Source: Candidatus Amesbacteria bacterium RBG_19FT_COMBO_48_16
Lineage (GTDB): Bacteria > Patescibacteriota > Microgenomatia > CAZETR01 > Amesbacteraceae
Direction of reading: 5' to 3'
NCBI GenBank assembly: GCA_001775555.1
Contig: MEXE01000049.1
Location: 1-5,674 of the forward strand
DNA: 5,674 nt
Both the position numbers and the translations under genes were made by a program. Below, piece after piece: positions 1 to 5,281 of this stretch. Every line of letters begins with the position of its first letter. Position 1 is the stretch's first letter. Under the pieces are notes generated by a model. The model did no database searches. It was not told the DNA's origin and saw nothing but the letters and a program-made list of their open reading frames with translations.

Positions 1-17
1 ATAATTACCAGCCGCTT

Positions 18-37
18 TTTTGTCAATTCGGACAAAA
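18..37. repeat. short inverted repeat in leader of the CAP gene
   Basis: A perfect 7-base inverted repeat, TTTTGTC (18-24) and GACAAAA (31-37), is separated by the six bases AATTCG. It lies about 80 bases ahead of the first gene. It could be a small operator or an AT-rich hairpin. No T-run follows it, so it is a poor terminator. The short arm length makes chance a real explanation. The rest of 1-118 shows no coding region that I can support. Confidence 0.25.
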
Positions 38-82
38 TGACTCCAACCATATCACAAATATTCTTTCTGTCCGATGCGCGAA

Positions 83-111
83 TTGACTTTAACCGGTATT
101 TCTTCCAATAT
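83..111 (+). promoter_or_regulatory. possible weak sigma70-type promoter before the CAP gene
   Basis: TTGACT (83-88) matches the -35 consensus at five of six bases. Seventeen bases later CAATAT (106-111) matches -10 at only three of six, although it keeps the important second A and final T. The predicted transcript start, about 118, falls almost on the ATG at 119, which would make the mRNA leaderless. The weak -10 keeps confidence low. Confidence 0.2.
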
Positions 112-118
112 GGTACTA

Positions 119-1015
119 ATGTCCCTTCTGGCCCACCTTTTTCTGCCGCATCACTCCAACAACCAGCGGGCCCGGCTTCTTCACCCCTCTTCTGTGGCCG
201 TCATCATCTCCTTATTTGTAGTTGTCCAGCTGGCTATTAGCCAAATTTCTTATCGTTATCCCCGGATATTAGGTTACGCTTCTCAAATCCAGCCCGCGCA
301 GATTTTGCAGCTGACTAATACACAGCGTCAGTCAAACCACCTTCCGCTCCTGACTTTGGACAATCAATTAAGCCAAGCCGCGGCCCAGAAAGCCGCTGAT
401 ATGTTCGCCCGGGATTATTGGGCTCATGTTTCTCCCACAGGGCGGGAACCCTGGGCTTTTATCACGGAGTCCGGTTACACCTATCGTTATGCCGGGGAGA
501 ATTTGGCCCGGGATTTTGCCGATCCCCAGTCAGTGATTCAGGCATGGATGAACTCCTCAACCCACCGGGAAAACTTGCTCAGCAATCGTTATCAGGATAT
601 GGGTGTGGCTGTCGTCGACGGTACCTTGGGTGGCCGGGACACTACCTTGGTCGTGCAAATGTTCGGTACCCGGGTTTCCAGTCTTGGGGCCACCTCCGGC
701 GGTTCAACTCTGGTGGCCAAAGCCCAGGAAGCCCCCAGTCCGGCTCCCTCCCTTCCCGCCGCCAACTCTTCTTCGGGCTTGACTACACTCACTTTATCTG
801 CTGGTCCTCAGATCCCGCTCAGTTCACCTTTCCAGGCAACAAAAATCCTGACCCTGTCGGTGTTTACGCTTTTCGTCGGGGTATTACTGTTAGACCTTAT
901 CATAGTCAATCGCAGAAAACTCATCCGTTGGACCAGCAAAAGCTTTGCCCATTTTATTTTCCTGTCCATATTAGTTGTTGCCGCCGCAACTATCCTGCGC
1001 GGTCAAATAATTTAG
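119..1015 (+). CDS. membrane-anchored CAP (SCP/PR1-like) domain protein
   Basis: This is a CAP-superfamily protein, probably exposed on the outer face of the cytoplasmic membrane. Numbered from the ATG at 119 (298 aa), it has a short N-terminal tail with a PHHSNN motif (10-15) and basic residues, then a membrane helix at about 26-42. The CAP domain spans about 62-185 and shows the family landmarks WAHVSPTG (His103), GENLA (Glu127) and THRENLL (His149). The two His and the Glu line the usual CAP cavity. A Pro/Ser/Ala-rich linker (186-237) leads to a second helix (about 243-263), a basic loop NRRKLIRW and a third helix (about 275-293). The positive-inside rule places the CAP domain outside. In-frame ATGs at 74 and 110 are possible starts. 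I prefer 119 because the conserved-looking tail begins just after it, and no start has a clear ribosome site. Bacterial CAP proteins mostly lack a proven activity, so the biochemical role is unknown. Confidence 0.85.
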   Translation: MSLLAHLFLPHHSNNQRARLLHPSSVAVIISLFVVVQLAISQISYRYPRILGYASQIQPAQILQLTNTQRQSNHLPLLTLDNQLSQAAAQKAADMFARDYWAHVSPTGREPWAFITESGYTYRYAGENLARDFADPQSVIQAWMNSSTHRENLLSNRYQDMGVAVVDGTLGGRDTTLVVQMFGTRVSSLGATSGGSTLVAKAQEAPSPAPSLPAANSSSGLTTLTLSAGPQIPLSSPFQATKILTLSVFTLFVGVLLLDLIIVNRRKLIRWTSKSFAHFIFLSILVVAAATILRGQII

Positions 1016-1036
1016 CCGCCGATTTAATAAAAAACG

Positions 1037-1315
1037 ATGTCTAAAATAGTTTTTTCAAAAGATTTTTCCCGCCATCCTTTACATTATTTCACTCTGCTGT
1101 GTGCTCAGCTGGTTGGTTTATGGGGAATTTTTTGGTTTGACAATCGGCCGGCGGTCCAAATGGTGGTTGTCATCAGCATGGCTGTCTCCTATGTTGTGTG
1201 GGGTATAGCTCATCACAGCGAACATCGTGACTTGCATATCAAAATAGTTATAGAGTATATTCTGGTGGCGCTTTTAGCCGTGTTATTGTTTGGCTCTTTG
1301 CTGCTTCGAGCTTGA
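1037..1315 (+). CDS. small three-helix membrane protein, function unknown
   Basis: The product has 92 residues, and I cannot assign it a named family. It is mostly hydrophobic, with likely membrane helices at about 15-34, 39-58 and 69-90. The short loop between helices two and three is His-rich and charged (HHSEHRDLHIK, residues 59-69, with His59, His60, His63 and His67). This could bind metal or sit at the membrane surface, but that is inference. From memory, similar short proteins with a WGI-HH-x-DL-KI-EY pattern recur in Microgenomates genomes. It starts 21 bases after the CAP gene, with no clear ribosome site in the A-rich gap. Its TGA stop overlaps the TTG start of the next gene, so it is part of the operon. 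The upstream neighbour is also a membrane protein, so the two may act together. Confidence 0.8.
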   Translation: MSKIVFSKDFSRHPLHYFTLLCAQLVGLWGIFWFDNRPAVQMVVVISMAVSYVVWGIAHHSEHRDLHIKIVIEYILVALLAVLLFGSLLLRA

Positions 1316-1890
1316 CCCATCGCCTGTTCATCGCCATCGACCCGCCACCCTCAATCCGGTCTGGCGTCCGCCGCCTTCAATCCCGGCTGGCTCACTTGGA
1401 TCTGCCTGTCAATTGGGAAGATACTGACAAATTGCACCTGACTCTAAACTTTCTTGGCCGCATTCCGGACCAAAATTTGGGTCCTATAACCACGACTTTG
1501 ACCCGGGTTGCCGCGGCGATGACGCAATTTTCCCTGGAGCCTATGTTTTTGGAAACTCTGTATCAGCGTCACGACAATTCAATTATTTACATCGGTTTTG
1601 CAGGAGATATCGACTTACTCAAAAAGATGCAAAAATCTCTATCTCTATCTCTTTCTCATCTCTCCCTTCCTCAACCCCGCCGTTTTCTTCCCCATCTGAC
1701 CATCGGCCGTCTCAAGCGCACTGACCCAACACTGACCAAAAGATATTTGGATCAGATCAGGGCTCAGAATTTCCGACCTCTGCCGGTCTTTACTGTCGAT
1801 AAAATTATCCTTTACGAAAGTTTTCTCACTAAAGCAGGCAGCCATTATCAAAAAGTTCGCGAATTTATGTTAAAAAGGGCAAACTTATGA
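1312..1890 (+). CDS. thpR: RNA 2',3'-cyclic phosphodiesterase (2'-5' RNA ligase family, 2H superfamily)
   Basis: This enzyme belongs to the 2H phosphoesterase superfamily. Members open 2',3'-cyclic phosphates on RNA and show 2'-5' RNA ligase activity in vitro; they are cytosolic. Both signature HxTx motifs are present: HLTL at His42-Leu45 (in LHLTLNFLG) and HLTI at His128-Ile131 (in PHLTIGRL), spaced as in the family. The N-terminus RLFIAIDPP is also typical, and 192 residues is a normal length. The start is TTG at 1312, giving a TTGA overlap with the previous stop and leaving the family N-terminus intact. No in-frame ATG could replace it without losing the first strand. Its own stop overlaps the rmlA start (ATGA). 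A Ser-Leu-rich loop (residues 109-119) is encoded by a hexanucleotide repeat. Its place in a sugar-nucleotide operon looks like simple coupling rather than a shared pathway. Confidence 0.9.
   Translation: MTHRLFIAIDPPPSIRSGVRRLQSRLAHLDLPVNWEDTDKLHLTLNFLGRIPDQNLGPITTTLTRVAAAMTQFSLEPMFLETLYQRHDNSIIYIGFAGDIDLLKKMQKSLSLSLSHLSLPQPRRFLPHLTIGRLKRTDPTLTKRYLDQIRAQNFRPLPVFTVDKIILYESFLTKAGSHYQKVREFMLKRANL
1635..1652 (+). repeat. in-frame hexanucleotide tandem repeat (ATCTCT x3) inside thpR
   Basis: Three perfect copies of ATCTCT are followed by a decayed pyrimidine-rich continuation to about 1670. They encode alternating Ser and Leu in a loop between the two HxTx motifs. A six-base unit keeps the frame when copies are gained or lost, so length variation would be tolerated. 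Confidence 0.6.
1875..1879 (+). promoter_or_regulatory. ribosome binding site of rmlA
   Basis: AAGGG, within an A-rich run, ends seven bases before the ATG at 1887. This is one of the few good Shine-Dalgarno matches in the plus-strand operon, and it supports the ATGA-overlap start. It lies inside the last codons of thpR, so rmlA may be translated both by coupling and by fresh initiation. Confidence 0.55.
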
Positions 1891-2606
1891 AAGGAGTAAT
1901 CTTAGCCGGTGGTTTGGGTACCCGACTCTACCCTTTAACTTACGCTACAAACAAACATTTGCTTCCGGTTTTCGATAAACCCATGGTCTTTTATCCGCTT
2001 CAGACCTTGGTGCGTGCCGGAATTACCGAGATATTACTGGTCATTGGCGGCCCGCACGCCGGTCATTTCCTGCGCGTGATTAGGAACGGTCATCACTTAG
2101 GGATAAAGCATTTGGAATATGCTTATCAGGAAAACGAGGGGGGTATTGCAGACGCTCTCAGTCTGGCTCAGGATTTCTCAGCAGGTCAAAATATGGCCGT
2201 GATTCTGGGTGACAACACTACAGACGCTGATATCAGTCAGGATGTCTCATCCTTCACCAAAGGGGCCTTGATATTTTTAAAGAGAGTTCCCGACCCCGGC
2301 CGCTACGGTGTCCCCGTATTTTCTCCTTCAGACCGGAAGATTCTACGCCTCGAAGAAAAACCCCGTCACCCTAAATCGCCCTATGCCGTCACCGGCCTTT
2401 ATCTTTATGATCATCAGGTTTTTGATATCATTCGCCGCCTGAAACCATCAGGTCGGGGTGAACTGGAAATTACCGATGTCAACAACAGCTATCTCAAAAA
2501 AGGCCAGCTTCAGTGGCGCCTATTGCGTGGTTTCTGGACCGACGCGGGTAAATTCGAAACTCTCTTCAAGGCCAATTCCTACTGGGCTAAAAAATCCAGA
2601 ATATGA
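1887..2606 (+). CDS. rmlA: glucose-1-phosphate thymidylyltransferase, short form
   Basis: The likely reaction is dTTP + glucose-1-phosphate to dTDP-glucose, the first step of dTDP-deoxysugar synthesis in the cytosol. The nucleotidyltransferase fold is complete: GGLGTRL (8-14) binds the nucleotide phosphates, with Lys23 and KHLLPVFDKPM next. ENEGGIADAL (82-91), LGDN (107-110, with Asp109 as a metal ligand), EEKP (156-159), AVTGLYLYD and GELEITDVN (191-199) follow. WTDAG (217-221) carries the second metal Asp219. At 239 residues it is about 50 shorter than E. coli RmlA and ends right after the catalytic core, so the C-terminal helices that help form the allosteric site of classical RmlA are missing. 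Start and stop both lie in ATGA overlaps. Use of UTP instead of dTTP cannot be excluded from sequence alone, but rmlB next door supports dTDP. Confidence 0.9.
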   Translation: MKGVILAGGLGTRLYPLTYATNKHLLPVFDKPMVFYPLQTLVRAGITEILLVIGGPHAGHFLRVIRNGHHLGIKHLEYAYQENEGGIADALSLAQDFSAGQNMAVILGDNTTDADISQDVSSFTKGALIFLKRVPDPGRYGVPVFSPSDRKILRLEEKPRHPKSPYAVTGLYLYDHQVFDIIRRLKPSGRGELEITDVNNSYLKKGQLQWRLLRGFWTDAGKFETLFKANSYWAKKSRI

Positions 2607-3628
2607 AAATACTTATTACCGGCGGTGCCGGTTTTATCGGCTTAAACTTTACCCGCTATCTGAAGGAAAAATATCCCCGGTATCATCTGGTGGTTCTCGA
2701 CAAGCTAACTTACGCCGGCCATCGGGAAAACATTTCGGGATTGGATCTCGAATTCCTTCGGGGGGACATCTGTCACGCCAAGACGGTGGACAAAACCATG
2801 CGGGGAATTGACATTGTCGTTCATTTCGCCGCCGAGTCCCACGTTGACCGCAGTATTCTTGGTCCGGATGCGTTTATCCAAACCAACGTTTTTGGCACTT
2901 ATGTCCTTCTCCAGCATGCCCTCAAACATGGGGTTAAACTATTTCACCACGTATCTACGGACGAAGTATTCGGGGCACTGCCTCTCAAGTCAAAACACAA
3001 ATTTGACGAATTAACTCCTTATGCCCCCCACAGCCCTTACTCTGCCTCCAAAGCCGCTTCGGATCATCTGGTTCGGGCTTGGCATGAAACTTACGGTTTA
3101 CCTGTTACTATTACCAACACTTCCGACAACTTTGGCCCTTATCAAGACCCGGAAAAACTTATTCCCCGTTTTATCACCAACCTTATTACCAACCGGAAAG
3201 TTCCCTTGATGGGAAAAGGTGAAAACGTCAGGGACTGGATCTATGTTCTTGATCACTGCCGGGCCATCGATATGGTTATTCACGCGGCTTTAAAGGATTC
3301 CAAAATCGTCGGCCAGACCTTTTGTGTCGGCGGAAATTCGCAGCGTACCAACCTTCAGGTTACCTTGGAGATACTCAGGCTAATGGGTAAAGATAAATCA
3401 TGGATTCAACCCGTTGAGCACCGTTTGGGTCACGACGCGCGCTACGCAGTAGACTCGTCTAAAATACAAAGGGTTTTGGGTTGGAAGCCTCAATATAAGT
3501 TTGAAAAATGGTTGGAAAAAACAGTAAACTGGTATAAAGACAATGAATGGTGGTGGCGCTCTTTAAAAGAAAACCGTCCCATCATAGATCCTGCTGTTCA
3601 AAAAAAATTATTAGTTAAATCCAGATAA
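2603..3628 (+). CDS. rmlB: dTDP-glucose 4,6-dehydratase
   Basis: This extended short-chain dehydrogenase/reductase converts dTDP-glucose to dTDP-4-keto-6-deoxyglucose using bound NAD+. The cofactor motif GGAGFIG is at 7-13. HFAAESHVDRSI (74-85) is the classical RmlB block. The catalytic triplet Thr119-Asp120-Glu121 (STDEVFG) and the Tyr146-xxx-Lys150 pair (YSASK) are intact. NFGPYQDPEKLIP (176-188), VRDWIYVLDHCRAID (209-223) and GHDARYAVD (276-284) are the sugar-nucleotide side and are diagnostic of RmlB rather than a GalE-type epimerase. The length of 341 residues is normal. The start overlaps the rmlA stop by four bases (ATGA), so the two consecutive steps are translationally coupled. The product would feed the downstream reductase-like enzyme after a 15-base gap. 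Confidence 0.95.
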   Translation: MKILITGGAGFIGLNFTRYLKEKYPRYHLVVLDKLTYAGHRENISGLDLEFLRGDICHAKTVDKTMRGIDIVVHFAAESHVDRSILGPDAFIQTNVFGTYVLLQHALKHGVKLFHHVSTDEVFGALPLKSKHKFDELTPYAPHSPYSASKAASDHLVRAWHETYGLPVTITNTSDNFGPYQDPEKLIPRFITNLITNRKVPLMGKGENVRDWIYVLDHCRAIDMVIHAALKDSKIVGQTFCVGGNSQRTNLQVTLEILRLMGKDKSWIQPVEHRLGHDARYAVDSSKIQRVLGWKPQYKFEKWLEKTVNWYKDNEWWWRSLKENRPIIDPAVQKKLLVKSR

Positions 3629-3643
3629 GCGGTTTTTTAAAGA

Positions 3644-4588
3644 ATGGATAAAATTCTAATATTCGGTAACGGCCAGATTGGAAATTTCTATCTCAACTAT
3701 TTTTCTGCAAAAGGAATACCTTGCCAAATTACTTCTACGGACATTACAGACTTAACGCAAATCGAAGTAGCTGTTTCTGCTTTCCAACCCACAGTAGTTA
3801 TCAATACAGCCGCAAAAACTAATCTCGAATGGTGTGCTCAAAACAAGTTGCAGACATTTAAAGTAAATGTTTTGGGGGCTGATAATGTGGCTCAAGTTTG
3901 TGACAAAAAAGCAATTTACTTCGTACATTTTTCCAGTGGCTGTATCTTAGAAAGCAAAGATGAAAATGATTTTAAAAAAGAAGAAGACACTCCCCACCCG
4001 ATTTCTTATTACTCTTGGACCAAGGTTTGGGCGGAAAACTTAATCCTCTTTAACAAGCAGCCAAATTTTCGATGTCTTATCCTCAGGCCCCGTCAACCAG
4101 TTTCTTCTCAGATAAATTACAAAAATATGCTTCTTAAATTACTTACATTCACCAAGTTTATAGATACTCCCAACAGTGGCACCGTTATCGAGGATCTCAT
4201 GCAATGGACCAGTGAGTTAGTGGATAAAAGAACGACTGGTGTCATTCATGTGGCCAATGAAGGTTGGACAACTCCATATGAGATCGGACTCCTTCTCAAA
4301 AAACACATTCTGCCCGATCTTCCGGTAAATAAAATCACCAAAGAGGAATTGAACCGACTTACTCCCGAAAAGAGGGTAGATACTATCCTAAATATTGATA
4401 AGCTAAAAAGCATAGTAGGCCCGGTTGGGTTTTATAAACAGAGATTAGAAGAAATAATTATCCAGCTTGGAGATAATTTTAAAAAGACGGATCCCGAGAT
4501 TATCAAAGAACAACTGGAAAAAACTGTTGTTCAATCCAAGACCCGTACCCAAGTTAACGACCAATGGGAAAAGCTTCTTAAACCCTAG
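3644..4588 (+). CDS. RmlD-superfamily SDR, probable bifunctional 3,5-epimerase/4-reductase (plant NRS/ER-like)
   Basis: This SDR probably finishes deoxysugar synthesis. Visible are a Rossmann motif GNGQIG (8-13), NTAAKTNLEWC (54-64), SSGC (97-100), EEDTP (113-117), the catalytic Tyr123-xxx-Lys127 (YSWTK) and LRPRQPVSSQ (147-156). They continue with NMLLKL (161-166) and IDTPNSGTV (173-181). In bacterial RmlD the matching blocks read STDYVFDG and GSPT-like. Here GC, EEDTP, YSxTK, RxPxSS and PNSxTV instead follow the plant UDP-4-keto-6-deoxyglucose 3,5-epimerase/4-reductase as I remember it. Cys100 and Lys165 fall where epimerase acid/base residues were proposed. The tail after about residue 275 is charged, helical-looking and longer than in that family. 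The gene sits 15 bases behind rmlB, only a weak AAAGA precedes the ATG, and it is more AT-rich than rmlB. A plain 4-reductase, with RmlC elsewhere in the genome, is the alternative. Confidence 0.8.
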   Translation: MDKILIFGNGQIGNFYLNYFSAKGIPCQITSTDITDLTQIEVAVSAFQPTVVINTAAKTNLEWCAQNKLQTFKVNVLGADNVAQVCDKKAIYFVHFSSGCILESKDENDFKKEEDTPHPISYYSWTKVWAENLILFNKQPNFRCLILRPRQPVSSQINYKNMLLKLLTFTKFIDTPNSGTVIEDLMQWTSELVDKRTTGVIHVANEGWTTPYEIGLLLKKHILPDLPVNKITKEELNRLTPEKRVDTILNIDKLKSIVGPVGFYKQRLEEIIIQLGDNFKKTDPEIIKEQLEKTVVQSKTRTQVNDQWEKLLKP

Positions 4589-5252
4589 TTTTCTTCCACT
4601 CCTCAATTTTCTTGTGGTTTCCCAATACCAGCACCTCCGGTACCTTCCAGCCTTTATACACCTCCGGCCGGGTATACTGCGCATATTCCACCCGCGATGA
4701 ACTATGAACAGGAAACGATGAACTATCACCAAATGATTCCTCATCAAGAGATGCTGGATTTCCCAATACCCCCGGCAGCAGCCTCACAACCGCGTCTACA
4801 ATCACCATTACCGGTATTTCCCCTCCCGACAGCACATAATCGCCGATGGAAATAATTTCATCAGCGATATGCTCGTGCACCCGATGGTCCACACCCTCGT
4901 AATGCCCGGCAATCAATATCAAATGTGGTTCATGGCTTAAATCAACCGCTTTTTTCTGATCAAACCTGGTTCCCCCCGCATCCAGCAAGACAACCTTGCC
5001 GGCTTCGCCAGAATTTTGAGTTTTGAGTTTTTCCACAGCTTTATCAATGATGTCCACGCGCAAAATCATCCCGGCTCCTCCCCCGTATGGCCTGTCGTCC
5101 ACTGATTTGTATTTATCCGCTGCCCAATCCCTTAAATTATGGATTTTTATCTCCGCGAGGAACTTGTCCCGAGCCCGCTTGATGATGGAATGCTCAAACA
5201 CCCCGGAAAACTGTTCCGGAAATAAAGTTAATACATCAATATTCACGTACAT
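4578..5252 (-). CDS. trmD: tRNA (guanine(37)-N1)-methyltransferase
   Basis: This SPOUT-family enzyme methylates N1 of G37 next to the tRNA anticodon using S-adenosylmethionine, which prevents frameshifting; it is nearly universal in bacteria. Landmarks are NIDVLTLFPE at the N-terminus, DDRPYGGGAGMIL (52-64), GHYEGVDHR (116-124) and SIGDYVLSGGE (135-145) forming the knotted cofactor site. Arg157 lies in the VRLLPGVLGN block, and YTRP (193-196) and VPEVLVLGNH (204-213) follow. At 224 residues it ends soon after GNHKKIEEWK, so the C-terminal helices are short. The linker before YTRP is about nine residues longer than in E. coli and Ser-rich, and the usual catalytic Asp before SerPhe appears to be Glu172. 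The ATG at 5252 has AGGGG eight bases upstream; the GTG at 5246 is the alternative start. It stands alone, without rpsP, rimM or rplS, and its stop overlaps the convergent gene by 11 bases. Confidence 0.96.
   Translation of the reverse strand: MYVNIDVLTLFPEQFSGVFEHSIIKRARDKFLAEIKIHNLRDWAADKYKSVDDRPYGGGAGMILRVDIIDKAVEKLKTQNSGEAGKVVLLDAGGTRFDQKKAVDLSHEPHLILIAGHYEGVDHRVHEHIADEIISIGDYVLSGGEIPVMVIVDAVVRLLPGVLGNPASLDEESFGDSSSFPVHSSSRVEYAQYTRPEVYKGWKVPEVLVLGNHKKIEEWKKTRV
4695..4726. repeat. 21-base-period direct repeat in the trmD linker
   Basis: The 11-base string CGATGAACTAT occurs at 4695-4705 and again at 4716-4726, a period of exactly seven codons. On the coding strand it gives two Ser-Ser-Ser units, within DSSSFPV and HSSSRVE. 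This sits precisely in the over-long linker before YTRP, so a small in-frame duplication probably accounts for much of the insertion. Confidence 0.6.
5014..5027. repeat. 7-base direct repeat (TTTTGAG x2) inside trmD
   Basis: TTTTGAG at 5014-5020 is immediately repeated at 5021-5027 and followed by TTTTT. On the coding strand it lies in the Lys/Gln/Asn-rich loop at residues 74-81 (EKLKTQNS), a variable region between conserved blocks. The seven-base unit is not a multiple of three, so a slip would break the frame. This is a weak observation. Confidence 0.4.
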
Positions 5253-5253
5253 A

Positions 5254-5281
5254 ATTATAACCCCTAATCTACCGGTGTCCC
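5254..5281 (-). promoter_or_regulatory. possible trmD promoter
   Basis: On the minus strand a perfect TATAAT (5259-5254) lies 16 bases after GGGACA (5281-5276), which matches -35 at four of six. The predicted transcript start is near 5247, beyond the ATG at 5252 and next to the GTG at 5246. If this promoter is real, the GTG would be a leaderless start and AGGGG (5265-5261) would not be in the mRNA. If the ATG with AGGGG is used, the promoter must lie further upstream. The -35 falls inside the left arm of the palindromic element. Confidence 0.25.
5261..5265 (-). promoter_or_regulatory. trmD: ribosome binding site of trmD (supports the ATG start)
   Basis: AGGGG on the minus strand is eight bases from the ATG at 5252 and 14 from the GTG at 5246, so it favours the ATG. 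It conflicts with the possible TATAAT promoter between it and the gene; only one of the two can be functional. Confidence 0.4.

Noticed and set aside
418..1044. A 208-codon open frame overlapping the CAP gene on the same strand
   Set aside because: The translation has no recognisable domain, and the CAP domain in the other frame is unambiguous. It is a shadow frame.
2705..3283. Short open frames on both strands inside rmlB
   Set aside because: rmlB is complete and strongly conserved over this stretch, and none of the short frames has a recognisable protein or start signal.
3644..4588. Calling this gene simply rmlD
   Set aside because: The YxxxK and Rossmann motifs fit the superfamily, but the STDYVFDG and GSPT-type blocks of RmlD are absent and NRS/ER-type blocks stand in their place, so I left the symbol empty.
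4632..4668. CACCTCCGG occurring twice near the 3' end of trmD
   Set aside because: Both copies encode Pro-Glu-Val-type segments of conserved TrmD blocks (TRPEV and VPEVL), so protein conservation explains the similarity.
4445..4747. A 100-codon minus-strand open frame across the trmD/epimerase junction
   Set aside because: It overlaps two well-supported genes in other frames. Its apparent internal repeat is just the 21-base repeat of the trmD linker read in another frame.
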